In this document: positions 40,350 through 49,130 of the stretch, one piece after another
Position numbering within the stretch: position 1 is the stretch's first letter
Layout: every line of letters starts with the position of its first letter
Origin: Spyradomonas excrementavium
GTDB lineage: Bacteria > Cyanobacteriota > Vampirovibrionia > Gastranaerophilales > Gastranaerophilaceae
Assembly (NCBI GenBank): GCA_018714005.1
Contig: DVOA01000051.1
Location: 10,394 to 74,393, forward strand
Direction: 5' to 3'
Length of the DNA: 64,000 nucleotides
The notes under the pieces: generated by a model
What the model was told of the DNA's origin: nothing
What the model saw: the letters and a program-made list of their open reading frames with translations, nothing else
Databases searched by the model: none
Made by a program: the position numbers and the translations under genes

Positions 40350-40752
40350 GGGGACGTTTTGGATTTGACGGGGTGATCGTTTGTATCAAACTGCGGGTCC
40401 GAGCGCTGTTCTCGGTTATCAACGAGCAAATTAAATTAAACGCTAACAACGTTATCGAAGGCAATTTTGCACCTAGAGCTTACGCTTTAGCTGCTTAGTC
40501 CGACAGACTGGACTATGCCCACTCTGTACGGCCAGCTTGCCGCTGTGCAGGGTCAATTATGCAAGACGCAGTGCAACGATGAGAATTAATTGCATCAAGA
40601 CTTTTCTCAAAGCGCGTATCGCTTAAAACTGCTTTGTTTTAGCTCAGGTTATGGACGCTTTCCTTGCTAAAATGAGATAAAATGCACCTACGCTCGTAGA
40701 TGTTTGCTGCATTCCATTTCGGACAGGGGTTCGATTCCCCTCGTCTCCACCA
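40350..40752 (+). ncRNA. ssrA: Transfer-messenger RNA
   Basis: One-piece tmRNA. The 5' end GGGGACGTTTTGGATTTGACG pairs with the 3' end CGTCTCC, with T-arm GGGGTTCGATTCCCC and an encoded CCA. The resume codon is GCT at 40442 and the tag frame ends at TAG 40496-40498, giving ANNVIEGNFAPRAYALAA. tmRNA frees stalled ribosomes and tags the product for degradation; the ALAA end suits ClpXP-type proteases. TATAAT at 40309-40314 is the probable promoter. Confidence 0.97.
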
Positions 40753-40779
40753 TTAAAAAAATAATTCAAATTTGAAAAA

Positions 40780-40860
40780 GGGAAATCGAACCCCGACGGG
40801 GTTCTCCCCTCTCGCGAAACGATACTCAATCGTTCCGCTCGGCAGAGTCTTCGTCTCCAC
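40780..40860. repeat. Partial tmRNA 3'-end copy and hairpin (att-like)
   Basis: TCGTCTCCAC at 40851-40860 repeats the tmRNA 3' end (40741-40750). Between them lie an inverted T-arm-like AAATCGAACCCC and the family E hairpin CGAAACGATACTCAATCGTTCC, which also occurs at about 7090. The arrangement suggests an old insertion at the ssrA 3' end. Confidence 0.5.
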
Positions 40861-40964
40861 AGAAAAGAATCAAATTGTGTGTGATTTAAGTAAACTCTTC
40901 GCAACAATTCGATGTGCGTGGCTAGTTTGTATTATAATAAAAATTGATATGTGGAGGTTTCAGA

Positions 40965-42083
40965 TTGCCTGTTAAGGAGTATGAAAAAAAGAAAGGTTAC
41001 TACGTCAGAGCGAGGGTTTTGCCTGCTAAAACATCGTTGAAACTAGTAGTAAATAATCTTCCCGCTCAAGTAAAACTCTATACTTTTTCAATTAATAACA
41101 GACGATATCTTGGGAATAAGTATAAGTTAAACGAATTTATAAAATCTACGATTGCCGAAGAATGCGGTAAATTCGAGACTTTTGCGGATTTATTTGCCGG
41201 AACAGGAGCAGTTGCATCGCTTTTTCCTGATAAACATTTAATCGTAAACGATATTCTTTACAGCAATTATGTATGTCACCAAACTTGGTTTGGGGCAGAA
41301 AAGTATTCTGAATCTAAAATTGTTGGTTATATAAACAAATATAATGAAATCAAAATTGTTTCAAACAACTACATGTCAAAAAATTATGCTGAAACTTACT
41401 TTAGTACCGTAAATTGTAAAAAAATTGGCTATATTCGAGAAGATATAGAAAAGAATTTTAAATCAGGATTGTTAAATAGGAGAGAGAAATATATTTTAAT
41501 AACTTCGTTATTGTATGCTATGGATAAAATAGCAAATACCTGCGGGCATTATGATGCTTACCGGAAAAATGGAGAATTAGATAAGGCATTGATACTCGGG
41601 ATACCTTTAATAAAAGAAACAAATTCTGATAATGAAATTTACAATGAAGATATTAATAATCTTGTCAAAGTTGTTTCTGCTGATGTTGTATATTTAGATC
41701 CACCGTATAATTCTAGACAATATTGCGATGCGTATCATTTACTTGAAAATGTTGCAAGGTGGGAAAAACCGGAAGTATTTGGTGTTGCCAAAAAGATGGA
41801 TAGAACTACTCTCAAAAGCGATTATTGTACAACAAATGCAGTTAGTGCTTTTGAAGATTTGATTTTCAATATAAAGGCAAAATATATCGTGCTTTCCTAT
41901 AATAATATGGCGGAAAAAGGAGATGAGCGCTCTAATGCAAAATTATCCGATAATGATATCTATAGGATTCTAAATAAAAAAGGGAAAGTAAAAACATTTG
42001 AACAAGAATATAAAGCATTTTCTACAGGGAAATCCAATCTTGGAAAAAATGCGGAAAGATTGTTTGTATGCCGATGCTTTTAG
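40965..42083 (+). CDS. D12-class DNA adenine N6-methyltransferase 1
   Basis: A 372-residue MTase: motif X YLGNKYKLNEFI, SAM-binding motif I FADLFAGTGAVASLF, then catalytic motif IV VYLDPPYNSRQY. This order (X-I-target domain-IV) is the alpha/D12 class that methylates adenine N6. I chose the TTG at 40965 (LPVKEYEKKKGYYV) because GGAGG sits 7 nt upstream; a TTG at 40944 has none. TATAAT at about 40933 is a likely promoter. It is AT-rich relative to the chromosome and overlaps the next gene by 16 bp. Confidence 0.88.
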   Translation: MPVKEYEKKKGYYVRARVLPAKTSLKLVVNNLPAQVKLYTFSINNRRYLGNKYKLNEFIKSTIAEECGKFETFADLFAGTGAVASLFPDKHLIVNDILYSNYVCHQTWFGAEKYSESKIVGYINKYNEIKIVSNNYMSKNYAETYFSTVNCKKIGYIREDIEKNFKSGLLNRREKYILITSLLYAMDKIANTCGHYDAYRKNGELDKALILGIPLIKETNSDNEIYNEDINNLVKVVSADVVYLDPPYNSRQYCDAYHLLENVARWEKPEVFGVAKKMDRTTLKSDYCTTNAVSAFEDLIFNIKAKYIVLSYNNMAEKGDERSNAKLSDNDIYRILNKKGKVKTFEQEYKAFSTGKSNLGKNAERLFVCRCF

Positions 42084-43012
42084 AATCTGAAGCCAAATTA
42101 GAACTTATACAATCTCCGCTAAATTATACGGGCGGAAAATTTAAACTGCTTCCGCAAATTCTTCCGCTGTTTCCACAAAATATTGATATTTTTGTGGATT
42201 TGTTTTGTGGTGGGGCCAATGTTGGGGCTAATGTCAAAAGTAAGCAAATTATTTTGAATGATACAAATTATAATTTAACCTCATTATTTAGTATATTTAA
42301 GAATTTGGGAAATGATTTTTTATACTTACTTGATGAAATAATTGAAAAATATGGTTTATCTCAAAGCGCTAAATTTGGATATGATTATTATAACTGTGAT
42401 AGCAATTCCGGTTTAGCGCAATATAACAAAGATAAATTTTTAAAACTAAGGGAAGATTTTAATAATAAAAAAACAGTTGACTATTATTACTATGCAATGC
42501 TTTATACATTGATAATTTATTCCTTTAACAATCAAATTAGGTTCAATGCAAAGGGAAAATTCAATTTACCGGTAGGGAAACGTGATTTTAATGAAAAAAT
42601 GAAGCGAAAATTGCAAAATTTTATTGCCCGGCTGAAAGAAAAAGAGTATGAGTTTTCTAATTTAGATTTTAGAGAGTTTGATATTTCTAAATTAAATTCA
42701 AATAGCTTTGTATATGCAGACCCACCGTATTTAATCACCTGTGCAACATATAACGAGCAAGACGGTTGGAATGAAAATGATGAAAAGGATTTATTGAAAT
42801 TTTTGGATAAATTAAATGACAACAACATTAAATTCGCCTTATCCAATGTTTTAAAGAGTAAAGGAAAAGAAAACTCTATCCTTATGGATTGGGCAGAGCA
42901 AAATAGGTATAAATACAAGATTCTAAACTTGAATTATAGTTATAACAATTCAAATTACCATACTAAAAATAAAGATGACGCTACAGAAGAAGTTTTAATT
43001 ATTAATTATTAA
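42068..43012 (+). CDS. D12-class DNA adenine N6-methyltransferase 2 (Dam-like)
   Basis: A 314-residue Dam-type MTase: motif X PLNYTGGKFKLLPQI, motif I FVDLFCGGANVGANV, NDTNYNL, then motif IV FVYADPPYLIT. Two different adenine MTases in one operon suit a restriction system with an asymmetric site, each enzyme protecting one strand. Its TAA shares a base with the ATG of the next gene. Confidence 0.9.
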   Translation: MPMLLESEAKLELIQSPLNYTGGKFKLLPQILPLFPQNIDIFVDLFCGGANVGANVKSKQIILNDTNYNLTSLFSIFKNLGNDFLYLLDEIIEKYGLSQSAKFGYDYYNCDSNSGLAQYNKDKFLKLREDFNNKKTVDYYYYAMLYTLIIYSFNNQIRFNAKGKFNLPVGKRDFNEKMKRKLQNFIARLKEKEYEFSNLDFREFDISKLNSNSFVYADPPYLITCATYNEQDGWNENDEKDLLKFLDKLNDNNIKFALSNVLKSKGKENSILMDWAEQNRYKYKILNLNYSYNNSNYHTKNKDDATEEVLIINY

Positions 43013-45093
43013 TGGTGAAGTTTATGAAAGTAAAAGAAAATCAAGTTTTTAATTTAATGGATACTAATGGAAGACGTAGCGATGTAATAAATGCTCTACA
43101 GGGTTATTTGTCCATTTTGAATAATTTATCAATGAAATGGGGACACCTGCCTAAGAGCCTATCCCAATATGAATTTTATAAACAAGCCATTGAAATGTCT
43201 CCAGATATTCTAACTAAACACGGACCCTACGATAGATTACAATCAGAACTAAATATGAATCAGGAGTTTAAAGAAGCTATTGAAAATAACAATTTAAAAT
43301 GGATTCAAGAAAATAGGGACAAATATAATACTTTAATAAAGCATTTTGATAAAGGAATAGAAGATCGCGCCAGGCATTATACGAGTACTTTGGTCAAATT
43401 GGGATATGCAGATGAAAAACGAGATTTATCTGCAATTGGAGAACAATTATTAGGTAAAAAACCATTAAATAGAGATAAGTTGGAAAATATTCTTCCAATA
43501 GACAATATCAATATTATCTATATGAGACAACTATTGAAATTAAAAGTATTTAATGTATCTGGTAAGAATTTTTACTCCCCATTTAATATGGCAATTTATA
43601 TCTTATTAAAAAGAGAGCGTATTTCAGAAAGTGAATTTTTTGAATTGGTGCAAGGGTTGAACCCTTATTATAATTTTGAGACAATCGATGATTTGATTAT
43701 GAATTACAAAGAAGGTGAAATCGTTCAAAGTCAAGCAATATCAATACCTTTAAATATACCATCAAATGGTAGGATAAAAGAGTCTGTTTTTAAAAATACA
43801 TTTAAAAACAAGAAAAGTTCTTCCGTAATTGAAATATATTGGTGCTTTTACAATTACTTAATGGACTTTGTTGAGAATAGTGATTCCTTTAATTTGGAGA
43901 AATTGTTAAATTATTATGAACATAATAATGCAAAATTAAAGAAAGCTTTCGGGTATGGAAGAAATATATTTACAACAAGGACGGGTACGAAACCTTCAGT
44001 AAACGATTTTATTAAATCACATAAAAATATATTTAAAGCTAATATTAATCATTATTTATATAAAGAATTTGTTTTGTCAAAGCAATTAGACCAAATTCAA
44101 GAATATTCTGATACTACAAAAAGAATTTTTAAAGCAACTGGTATCATCAGTTTTGATAATGGTTATGTTGAGTTAGCGTATAAAGAGCTTCTGACACATA
44201 TTTTTGACATAGATATTATTAAACAATTAAGTTATGGCGAAACAATATTCTCGAACGGGCATGATAATTATTTTTGCTCTGTGAAATCTATATCCGAAAT
44301 TTTTCAATATTCTCAAGAAAATGTTGAAAATATTATTAAAAGAATAAGACGGGAATTTGAGAATGAAGATATAATTGATATCACGGCTCTTATTGCACAA
44401 AAAAGAAAAGAGGAATTTATTAATCACATAAATACAAAATTCCCTATTGCAGAAACAAAAAATATACTGCAATTATTTAAAAAACGTAGCAATGATTCAA
44501 CTATAAAAGATAAAGTTAGTTCAATAGCAACAATTCCAACTATATTTGAATTTATGGTGGGAATTGCTTGGTATTATTTTTCTGGTAAACAAATAGATTT
44601 GTTAAACAGTTATAATTTAACACTATCTGCGGATTTCGAGCCTCTGGTTCATGCTGGAGGCGGTCAAGGTGATATTATAATATATGAAAATGATAAAGTA
44701 ACTATGCTAGAAGCAACTTTAATGAATTCTAATAGCCAAAAACGTGGAGAATGGGAACCTGTTTTGAGGCATTCTGTAAACTTAAAAGTAGCAGAAGAGT
44801 CTAGAAATACAGATAGAATAGTAACAACATTTTTTATTGCTGATGAATTCGATACGAATACAATTAATATTTGGAAAGCTGTTGCGTCTGTACCTTTGCA
44901 ATCTTCAGCAAAGAGAGAAAATTATACAGATAACGTTGTAATAATGCCTCTAAATTTATTGGAATTATCTAAACTTATGTATAAGTCTGAAAATTATGAC
45001 AAAATCATAAAAAATGTTCATGATTTATTTAAAAATACAAAAGATACATTTAATCTTGATTGGCGAGAAGAATTTATAAGAAAAATTATTTAA
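43012..45093 (+). CDS. Putative type IIS restriction endonuclease (AlwI-like)
   Basis: A 693-residue protein. The N-terminal two-thirds are helical and unrecognised (probable DNA-recognition region). The C-terminal nuclease part reads TIFEFMVGIAWYYFSGKQIDLL, then GGGQGDIIIYENDKVTMLEATLMNS, a PD-(D/E)xK-type core (Glu, Asp, ExT) arranged as in AlwI/PleI-like enzymes, and RHSVNLK. Position after two adenine MTases supports a type IIS role. The recognition site cannot be read from sequence. An ATG at 43024 is an alternative start. Confidence 0.7.
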   Translation: MVKFMKVKENQVFNLMDTNGRRSDVINALQGYLSILNNLSMKWGHLPKSLSQYEFYKQAIEMSPDILTKHGPYDRLQSELNMNQEFKEAIENNNLKWIQENRDKYNTLIKHFDKGIEDRARHYTSTLVKLGYADEKRDLSAIGEQLLGKKPLNRDKLENILPIDNINIIYMRQLLKLKVFNVSGKNFYSPFNMAIYILLKRERISESEFFELVQGLNPYYNFETIDDLIMNYKEGEIVQSQAISIPLNIPSNGRIKESVFKNTFKNKKSSSVIEIYWCFYNYLMDFVENSDSFNLEKLLNYYEHNNAKLKKAFGYGRNIFTTRTGTKPSVNDFIKSHKNIFKANINHYLYKEFVLSKQLDQIQEYSDTTKRIFKATGIISFDNGYVELAYKELLTHIFDIDIIKQLSYGETIFSNGHDNYFCSVKSISEIFQYSQENVENIIKRIRREFENEDIIDITALIAQKRKEEFINHINTKFPIAETKNILQLFKKRSNDSTIKDKVSSIATIPTIFEFMVGIAWYYFSGKQIDLLNSYNLTLSADFEPLVHAGGGQGDIIIYENDKVTMLEATLMNSNSQKRGEWEPVLRHSVNLKVAEESRNTDRIVTTFFIADEFDTNTINIWKAVASVPLQSSAKRENYTDNVVIMPLNLLELSKLMYKSENYDKIIKNVHDLFKNTKDTFNLDWREEFIRKII

Positions 45094-45261
45094 GAGCATT
45101 TTTAATATTGAAATTTATGGAATTAATTTACAAGTTTTTTATAAATTCAATAGTGCCGAAAAAGTTTAAATTTGAACCAGTATATGATAATCAAATTAAT
45201 TTTTTGTTCTTTCATACTTTGAAAACAGTTGCTAAAAAACAAAAAACAATCAGAAAAGAAT

Positions 45262-45432
45262 ATGAAAAAAATCTCTGATTTGAAGCAAAAAAAGCTAGAA
45301 ATCAAAGCAAAACATAACGACATTTTTGAATCTTATCTAACTGATGAACAAAAAGCCAAACTTCAACAAATGCGTGAAGACAAGAAAAACGGAAAATCCT
45401 GCTGCCCCTGCGGAAGAAATCCGTATTACTAA
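45262..45432 (+). CDS. Small Lys-rich protein, possible gene remnant
   Basis: A 56-residue frame ending NDIFESYLTDEQKAKLQQMREDKKNGKSCCPCGRNPYY. The LTDEQKAKLQQM segment resembles the tail of Spy/LTxxQ-like periplasmic proteins, so it may be the 3' remnant of a larger gene cut off by arrival of the restriction operon. It has a weak ribosome site and no signal peptide. Confidence 0.4.
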   Translation: MKKISDLKQKKLEIKAKHNDIFESYLTDEQKAKLQQMREDKKNGKSCCPCGRNPYY

Positions 45433-45444
45433 ACAATATTATTT

Positions 45445-45478
45445 AAAAAGCCTCTTTACTTGAGTTAAGAGGCTTTTT
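45445..45478. terminator. Bidirectional terminator
   Basis: The perfect stem AAAAAGCCTCTT / AAGAGGCTTTTT between convergent genes at 45432 and 45487. Confidence 0.9.
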
Positions 45479-45486
45479 CGATTTGT

Positions 45487-46227
45487 TTATTTCACAAAAT
45501 AAGAGGCATTAACATTGGCAAAAAGCTTGATAACCCCGCCTTGAATCGGGCTGGCAGACGATTCTGCTGCGGAATCAGCCATTGAACCCATGGACATGTT
45601 TTTTGCGAGCAGTCTGTATTGAACGCGGGCGTTGTCAGAGGTTGAGCAGCTGCCGTTGAGCGATTTTATGCCTGCAAGCGAGCCGTTTGCGGAAGAAGCG
45701 AGAATTCCTGCTCTTTTATAAGCTTTTTTGGCTGCAATCCCGAGCAAATCATTGCACTGTTCGTCATAAGATGAAATAGAAAAAACAATATCATTAATAT
45801 TCGTCGCTCCGAGCGAGATTGCCTTGTCAATCATCTTTCCTGCGTCTTTAATTGACTTTGTGTGAACGATTACGCTGTTGTTTACTTCGTATTTTACAAG
45901 GTCTTTTTTGTTGTTTTTGTAGTTGTAAACAGGCGATGCGTTAAAGTTTGCTGTTTTTATGTAATCGCCGTTGTTTTTGTCAATCATTGATGAAAGTTCC
46001 GAATATATTTTGTCAGAAATCTCTTTGTTCTGGGCGGTTGCTTTCTGGAGGGATTTGGCGTCACTTGTCTGCACTGCAATGCTAATTTCCACAACATCAG
46101 GCGGAAGTTCGGTGTTTGCGCTGGTGGAAACAGAAACAAACCCCTTTTCCGCAACATCAGCATTAACTCCCGACGCCAGCCCTAAAACCAAAACCGCCGT
46201 TAATACGGGCAATAAAAACTTTTTCAT
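45487..46227 (-). CDS. SIMPL-domain (DUF541) periplasmic protein
   Basis: The 246-residue product has a signal peptide (about 23 residues) and one SIMPL domain: GFVSVSTSANTELPPDVVEISIAVQT, NYKNNKKDLVKYEVNNSVIVHTKSIKDAGKMIDKAISLGATNINDIVFSIS, then AAKKAYKRAGILASS. The family (BP26/YggE) forms ring-like channels or helps oxidative-stress tolerance; the exact role is unknown. AGGAGAA lies upstream of the start. Confidence 0.9.
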   Translation of the reverse strand: MKKFLLPVLTAVLVLGLASGVNADVAEKGFVSVSTSANTELPPDVVEISIAVQTSDAKSLQKATAQNKEISDKIYSELSSMIDKNNGDYIKTANFNASPVYNYKNNKKDLVKYEVNNSVIVHTKSIKDAGKMIDKAISLGATNINDIVFSISSYDEQCNDLLGIAAKKAYKRAGILASSANGSLAGIKSLNGSCSTSDNARVQYRLLAKNMSMGSMADSAAESSASPIQGGVIKLFANVNASYFVK

Positions 46228-46385
46228 CTTTTCTCCTTCTTCTGAATTTTCGAATATGCTGTGAGATTTTAATTATCACATATTTTAAACGATTTAAACA
46301 CCTGTTGTGTTCATTTTGTAAAGATAGATTGTTTTAAGACGTTATTATGCTATAATTTATAAAAAAATATAAATAAGGACGTATT

Positions 46386-47114
46386 ATGTCAAGATTTTTG
46401 CCCGTTTGCATATTTGTTTTGCTGTTTTCCATTAATTTTCAGCAGGTTTTTGCGCGTGAATTTTCTTTTGAAGAAAATATGATAAAAATGGAAAAGTATT
46501 ATCAGGAAAAAGCCTATAACAAGGCACTAAAACTCGCTGCAAAAACAAAAAAAGAAGAGTTAAATGAAGAACAAAAAGAATTGCTTGAAGTATTTATGAC
46601 GCTTGCGATTGAGTACAAACAGCTGGATGACGCGGTTAAATATTTTCTTGTCGAATATAACAAATATGAAGATTATTTCATCTATAGACCCTCCAGTACT
46701 ATTTTTATTAGTATGATTCCATATGTTTTGGCGTATTCGGACGGGCCGATTTATAAACTCAAATTTGAAACAACATACTATTCGCCAACCAGAATGTATC
46801 CGGATTTGGTAATACTTTATGCTGACGGAAAAAGATATGAGTTTAAGCCGTTTTCTTCTTATGACAAACTCATCTCCTATGATACGCACAAACGCCGTGT
46901 TTATGCCCGGGTAAATCTCACAGACCGTGAGGCTTATCTGGTTTCTGAAGCTTCAAAGGCCGGAGATGTTTCTTTCTTGATAAAGGACACTAAATTAGGC
47001 AAATCCGCAGAAGGAATCCTAATGCCAATGAATAAAGAAAAAATACGCGACGCTTATACGCTTTACAATCTGCTTAAATTCAAAAAATTAGAGCGCGGTA
47101 AAAACAGATTTTAA
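46386..47114 (+). CDS. Secreted protein of unknown function
   Basis: A 242-residue product with a signal peptide (MSRFLPVCIFVLLFSINFQQVFA). Residues 30-90 look like TPR-like helices (EKYYQEKAYNKALKLAAKTKK...AIEYKQLDDAVKYF), followed by a beta-rich C-terminal part rich in Tyr. AAGGA lies upstream and TATAAT at about 46350. Convergent with the next gene. No named family. Confidence 0.65.
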   Translation: MSRFLPVCIFVLLFSINFQQVFAREFSFEENMIKMEKYYQEKAYNKALKLAAKTKKEELNEEQKELLEVFMTLAIEYKQLDDAVKYFLVEYNKYEDYFIYRPSSTIFISMIPYVLAYSDGPIYKLKFETTYYSPTRMYPDLVILYADGKRYEFKPFSSYDKLISYDTHKRRVYARVNLTDREAYLVSEASKAGDVSFLIKDTKLGKSAEGILMPMNKEKIRDAYTLYNLLKFKKLERGKNRF

Positions 47115-47116
47115 TG

Positions 47117-47674
47117 CTAAAATTTCACTTCTATTGCCCGCCATTGTTCTTTGCCTCTGGCGTTATAGCCTGTGTTGTTTTTGCGATGGGTGATTAATTT
47201 TTGATTTTTATCAAATAGAAAACTTTCATTCTCTGATACGGCAATGCCGCCGGCAATAAGCTTTCCTTTTGTATCGTAGCGGTAAAATTTTAACGGGTAA
47301 CGATTTTTCGCTTTGTTGAGGGCTTCTTCTATATCAATAAATAGTAATGTGCCGTCCATTTTCAAATAATAATATGTGATTTCCTTGTGTTTTTTGTATT
47401 GTATGGCGTAGGCAAGCCTGAACGGGCCTTTTTTAAACACCTCTATATACCTGTCAACGGGCTGGCCTCCGTATTTGATATAATCTTTGTTTGCGCCGAA
47501 AGATTCGTCTATTAAATGCGGTTGTACCATTGATAATGGAAGTTCAGCGTGCACATTTTCAAAAGTTATGCTGCGTGCGGATTCTACAGTATAACTAACG
47601 TTACCCTCCAATGTAAGCGCAAAAACGCCCCTTGTAAATATCAGAAAAATTAATAAAACGAGAATTTTTTTCAT
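47117..47674 (-). CDS. Secreted protein of unknown function
   Basis: A 185-residue product with a signal peptide (MKKILVLLIFLIFTRGVFA). The mature part is beta-rich with a RYDTKGKLIAGGIAVSENESFLFDKNQKLITHRKN region like YD-type or MORN-like turns. No named family. Probably periplasmic. Confidence 0.6.
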   Translation of the reverse strand: MKKILVLLIFLIFTRGVFALTLEGNVSYTVESARSITFENVHAELPLSMVQPHLIDESFGANKDYIKYGGQPVDRYIEVFKKGPFRLAYAIQYKKHKEITYYYLKMDGTLLFIDIEEALNKAKNRYPLKFYRYDTKGKLIAGGIAVSENESFLFDKNQKLITHRKNNTGYNARGKEQWRAIEVKF

Positions 47675-47796
47675 ACAACTCCGTGGATTTTAAATTTATT
47701 TTTACATAATAGGACGTTTTACGTCAAGATTTGTCTTGTGCCCGAATATGATTTTTACCTGCATGATATAATGTTCAAAAAAGAAAGGGCATAACA

Positions 47797-48252
47797 ATGA
47801 ATATCAACGAAATCGACATAAAATTAGCCGGAATCGACGAAAACGGCGTCGAAAAAGAATACAAAATCTCCGAATTCTCAGGCGAAAACACAATAATCTA
47901 TTTTTACCCGAAAGACAACACATCCGGCTGCACGCAGGAGGCATGCGATTTTAAAGAAAATAAGAACAGATGGACGTCAAAAGCCCGCGTTGTCGGCGTA
48001 AGCCCTGACAGCATAAAAAGCCACAAAAATTTTCAGGAAAAACACGGGCTGAATTTTATTCTCCTCTCTGATTCCGAACATCAGCTCGCAGAAAAGCTCG
48101 GCGCATGGGGCGAAAAATCAATGTACGGCAAAAAATACATGGGAATTATCCGCTCAACATTTCTTTTTGACGAAAAAGGCGAATGCAAAAAAGAATGGCG
48201 AAAAGTTAAAGTCAAAGGGCATGTTGATGAGGTTCTCGGAGCGCTGGAGTAA
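47797..48252 (+). CDS. bcp: Peroxiredoxin, Bcp/PrxQ type
   Basis: A thiol peroxidase of 151 residues that reduces H2O2 and organic peroxides. FYPKDNTSGCTQEACDFKENK carries the peroxidatic Cys and the resolving Cys five residues later, as in Bcp, and SPDSIKSHKNFQEKHGLNFILLSD follows. AAAGGGC lies before the ATG. It is cytosolic and would be reduced by thioredoxin. Confidence 0.94.
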   Translation: MNINEIDIKLAGIDENGVEKEYKISEFSGENTIIYFYPKDNTSGCTQEACDFKENKNRWTSKARVVGVSPDSIKSHKNFQEKHGLNFILLSDSEHQLAEKLGAWGEKSMYGKKYMGIIRSTFLFDEKGECKKEWRKVKVKGHVDEVLGALE

Positions 48253-48306
48253 AGATTTTCAAGATATTTTGTAAACATTTGTTACGACATGGATAGTAAT
48301 CTATAA

Positions 48307-48425
48307 AGTTTTGACCGAACCTGCCGATATACATCATGTGAAGCAGAAGGTTTCATAAAAACCTGCCATTAAAAACGAAATAAGTTCGGAAAGGTTATAA
48401 ATAAGAAAGACAGAAGGTCAAAACT
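48307..48425 (+). promoter_or_regulatory. Structured RNA leader before a small gene
   Basis: AGTTTTGACC (48307-48316) and GGTCAAAACT (48416-48425) form a perfect 10-bp closing stem. Inside lie a hairpin GCAG(AA)GGTTT / AAACCTGC (about 48342-48366) and a GAAC / GTTC pair. The closing stem takes in the AGG ribosome site and ends exactly at the ATG of the next gene, so folding should block translation. It resembles no riboswitch I can name. Confidence 0.55.
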
Positions 48426-48710
48426 ATGATTCTCGAGTACAAAGTCAACGAAATCAACGTCCAGCCGGCATGGCTAAAGACGCTCTACGATTTAATCGAA
48501 GAGCTGAACTGCAAATGCAAGACCTACATCGACGAAACTTACAATCGAAGCGCTAAAAACTTTTCGAGGACAAGAACAATCGAGGTCTATGGCTCGGATA
48601 CTATGCTGGCATGGCTGAAACTGCGTATGGAGCGATATTCGCACTTTATCGACTGCTTCAACGAGCGCGCTGAAATTCAGGCGAATATGAAGAACGAAAA
48701 CAGCGAATAA
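48426..48710 (+). CDS. Small protein of unknown function
   Basis: A 94-residue soluble product: MILEYKVNEINVQPAWLKTLYDLIEELNCKCKTYIDETYNR, then RTIEVYGSDTMLAWLKLRMERYSHFIDCFNERAEIQ. It is helical and mixed charge, with three Cys. No family recognised. Its start codon lies against the leader stem just upstream, so translation is likely controlled. Confidence 0.65.
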   Translation: MILEYKVNEINVQPAWLKTLYDLIEELNCKCKTYIDETYNRSAKNFSRTRTIEVYGSDTMLAWLKLRMERYSHFIDCFNERAEIQANMKNENSE

Positions 48711-48727
48711 CGCCTTTGCAAAATACA

Positions 48728-48762
48728 AAAACCCCGTCCTGACTTAATTCGGACGGGTTTTG
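48728..48762. terminator. Terminator after the small gene
   Basis: Stem CCCGTCC / GGACGGG with AAAA before and TTTT after; works on both strands between convergent small genes. Confidence 0.85.
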
Positions 48763-48774
48763 TGCTGATTTTAT

Positions 48775-48996
48775 TTATCTGTTATTCCAGCTTATGAGCC
48801 TTCTGCCTTCGGCATTGGGCTGCGCGGTTGTGTATATCAAAAAATCATGTTTTGGTTGAACATAATGGCTTATGAAATTAGGATTCCCGATTTTTTCCAT
48901 ACGCGTGTTGCACCCGAACTCCTCCAGCAACAGCGACGCGAAGAATTCCTGATCCTCGTTCAGATTCATATCCCATATATTCTTAACTATTTCCAT
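48775..48996 (-). CDS. Small protein of unknown function
   Basis: A 73-residue product (MEIVKNIWDMNLNEDQEFFASLLLEEFGCNTRMEKIGNPNFISHY...). It is soluble, with no known domain. Convergent with the 94-residue gene; ribosome site is weak. Confidence 0.5.
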   Translation of the reverse strand: MEIVKNIWDMNLNEDQEFFASLLLEEFGCNTRMEKIGNPNFISHYVQPKHDFLIYTTAQPNAEGRRLISWNNR

Positions 48997-49130
48997 ATTC
49001 TTATTTTAAACCTTATTTGAATCAATCGCCTTAAGGTTTATAAAAAATATATAAAAATGATACATTTGTTTACAAATATGCTTGAGTTTGGCGCTTGAAG
49101 TTCTATGATTGTGAGCGGAGGAGTTTAATT

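Noticed and set aside
40644..40907. Minus-strand 87-residue frame over the tmRNA
   Set aside because: It lies across ssrA and the tmRNA-end repeat; it is a chance frame.
45060..45278. 72-residue frame overlapping the end of the restriction enzyme gene
   Set aside because: It starts inside the endonuclease gene, has no ribosome site and no recognisable protein features.
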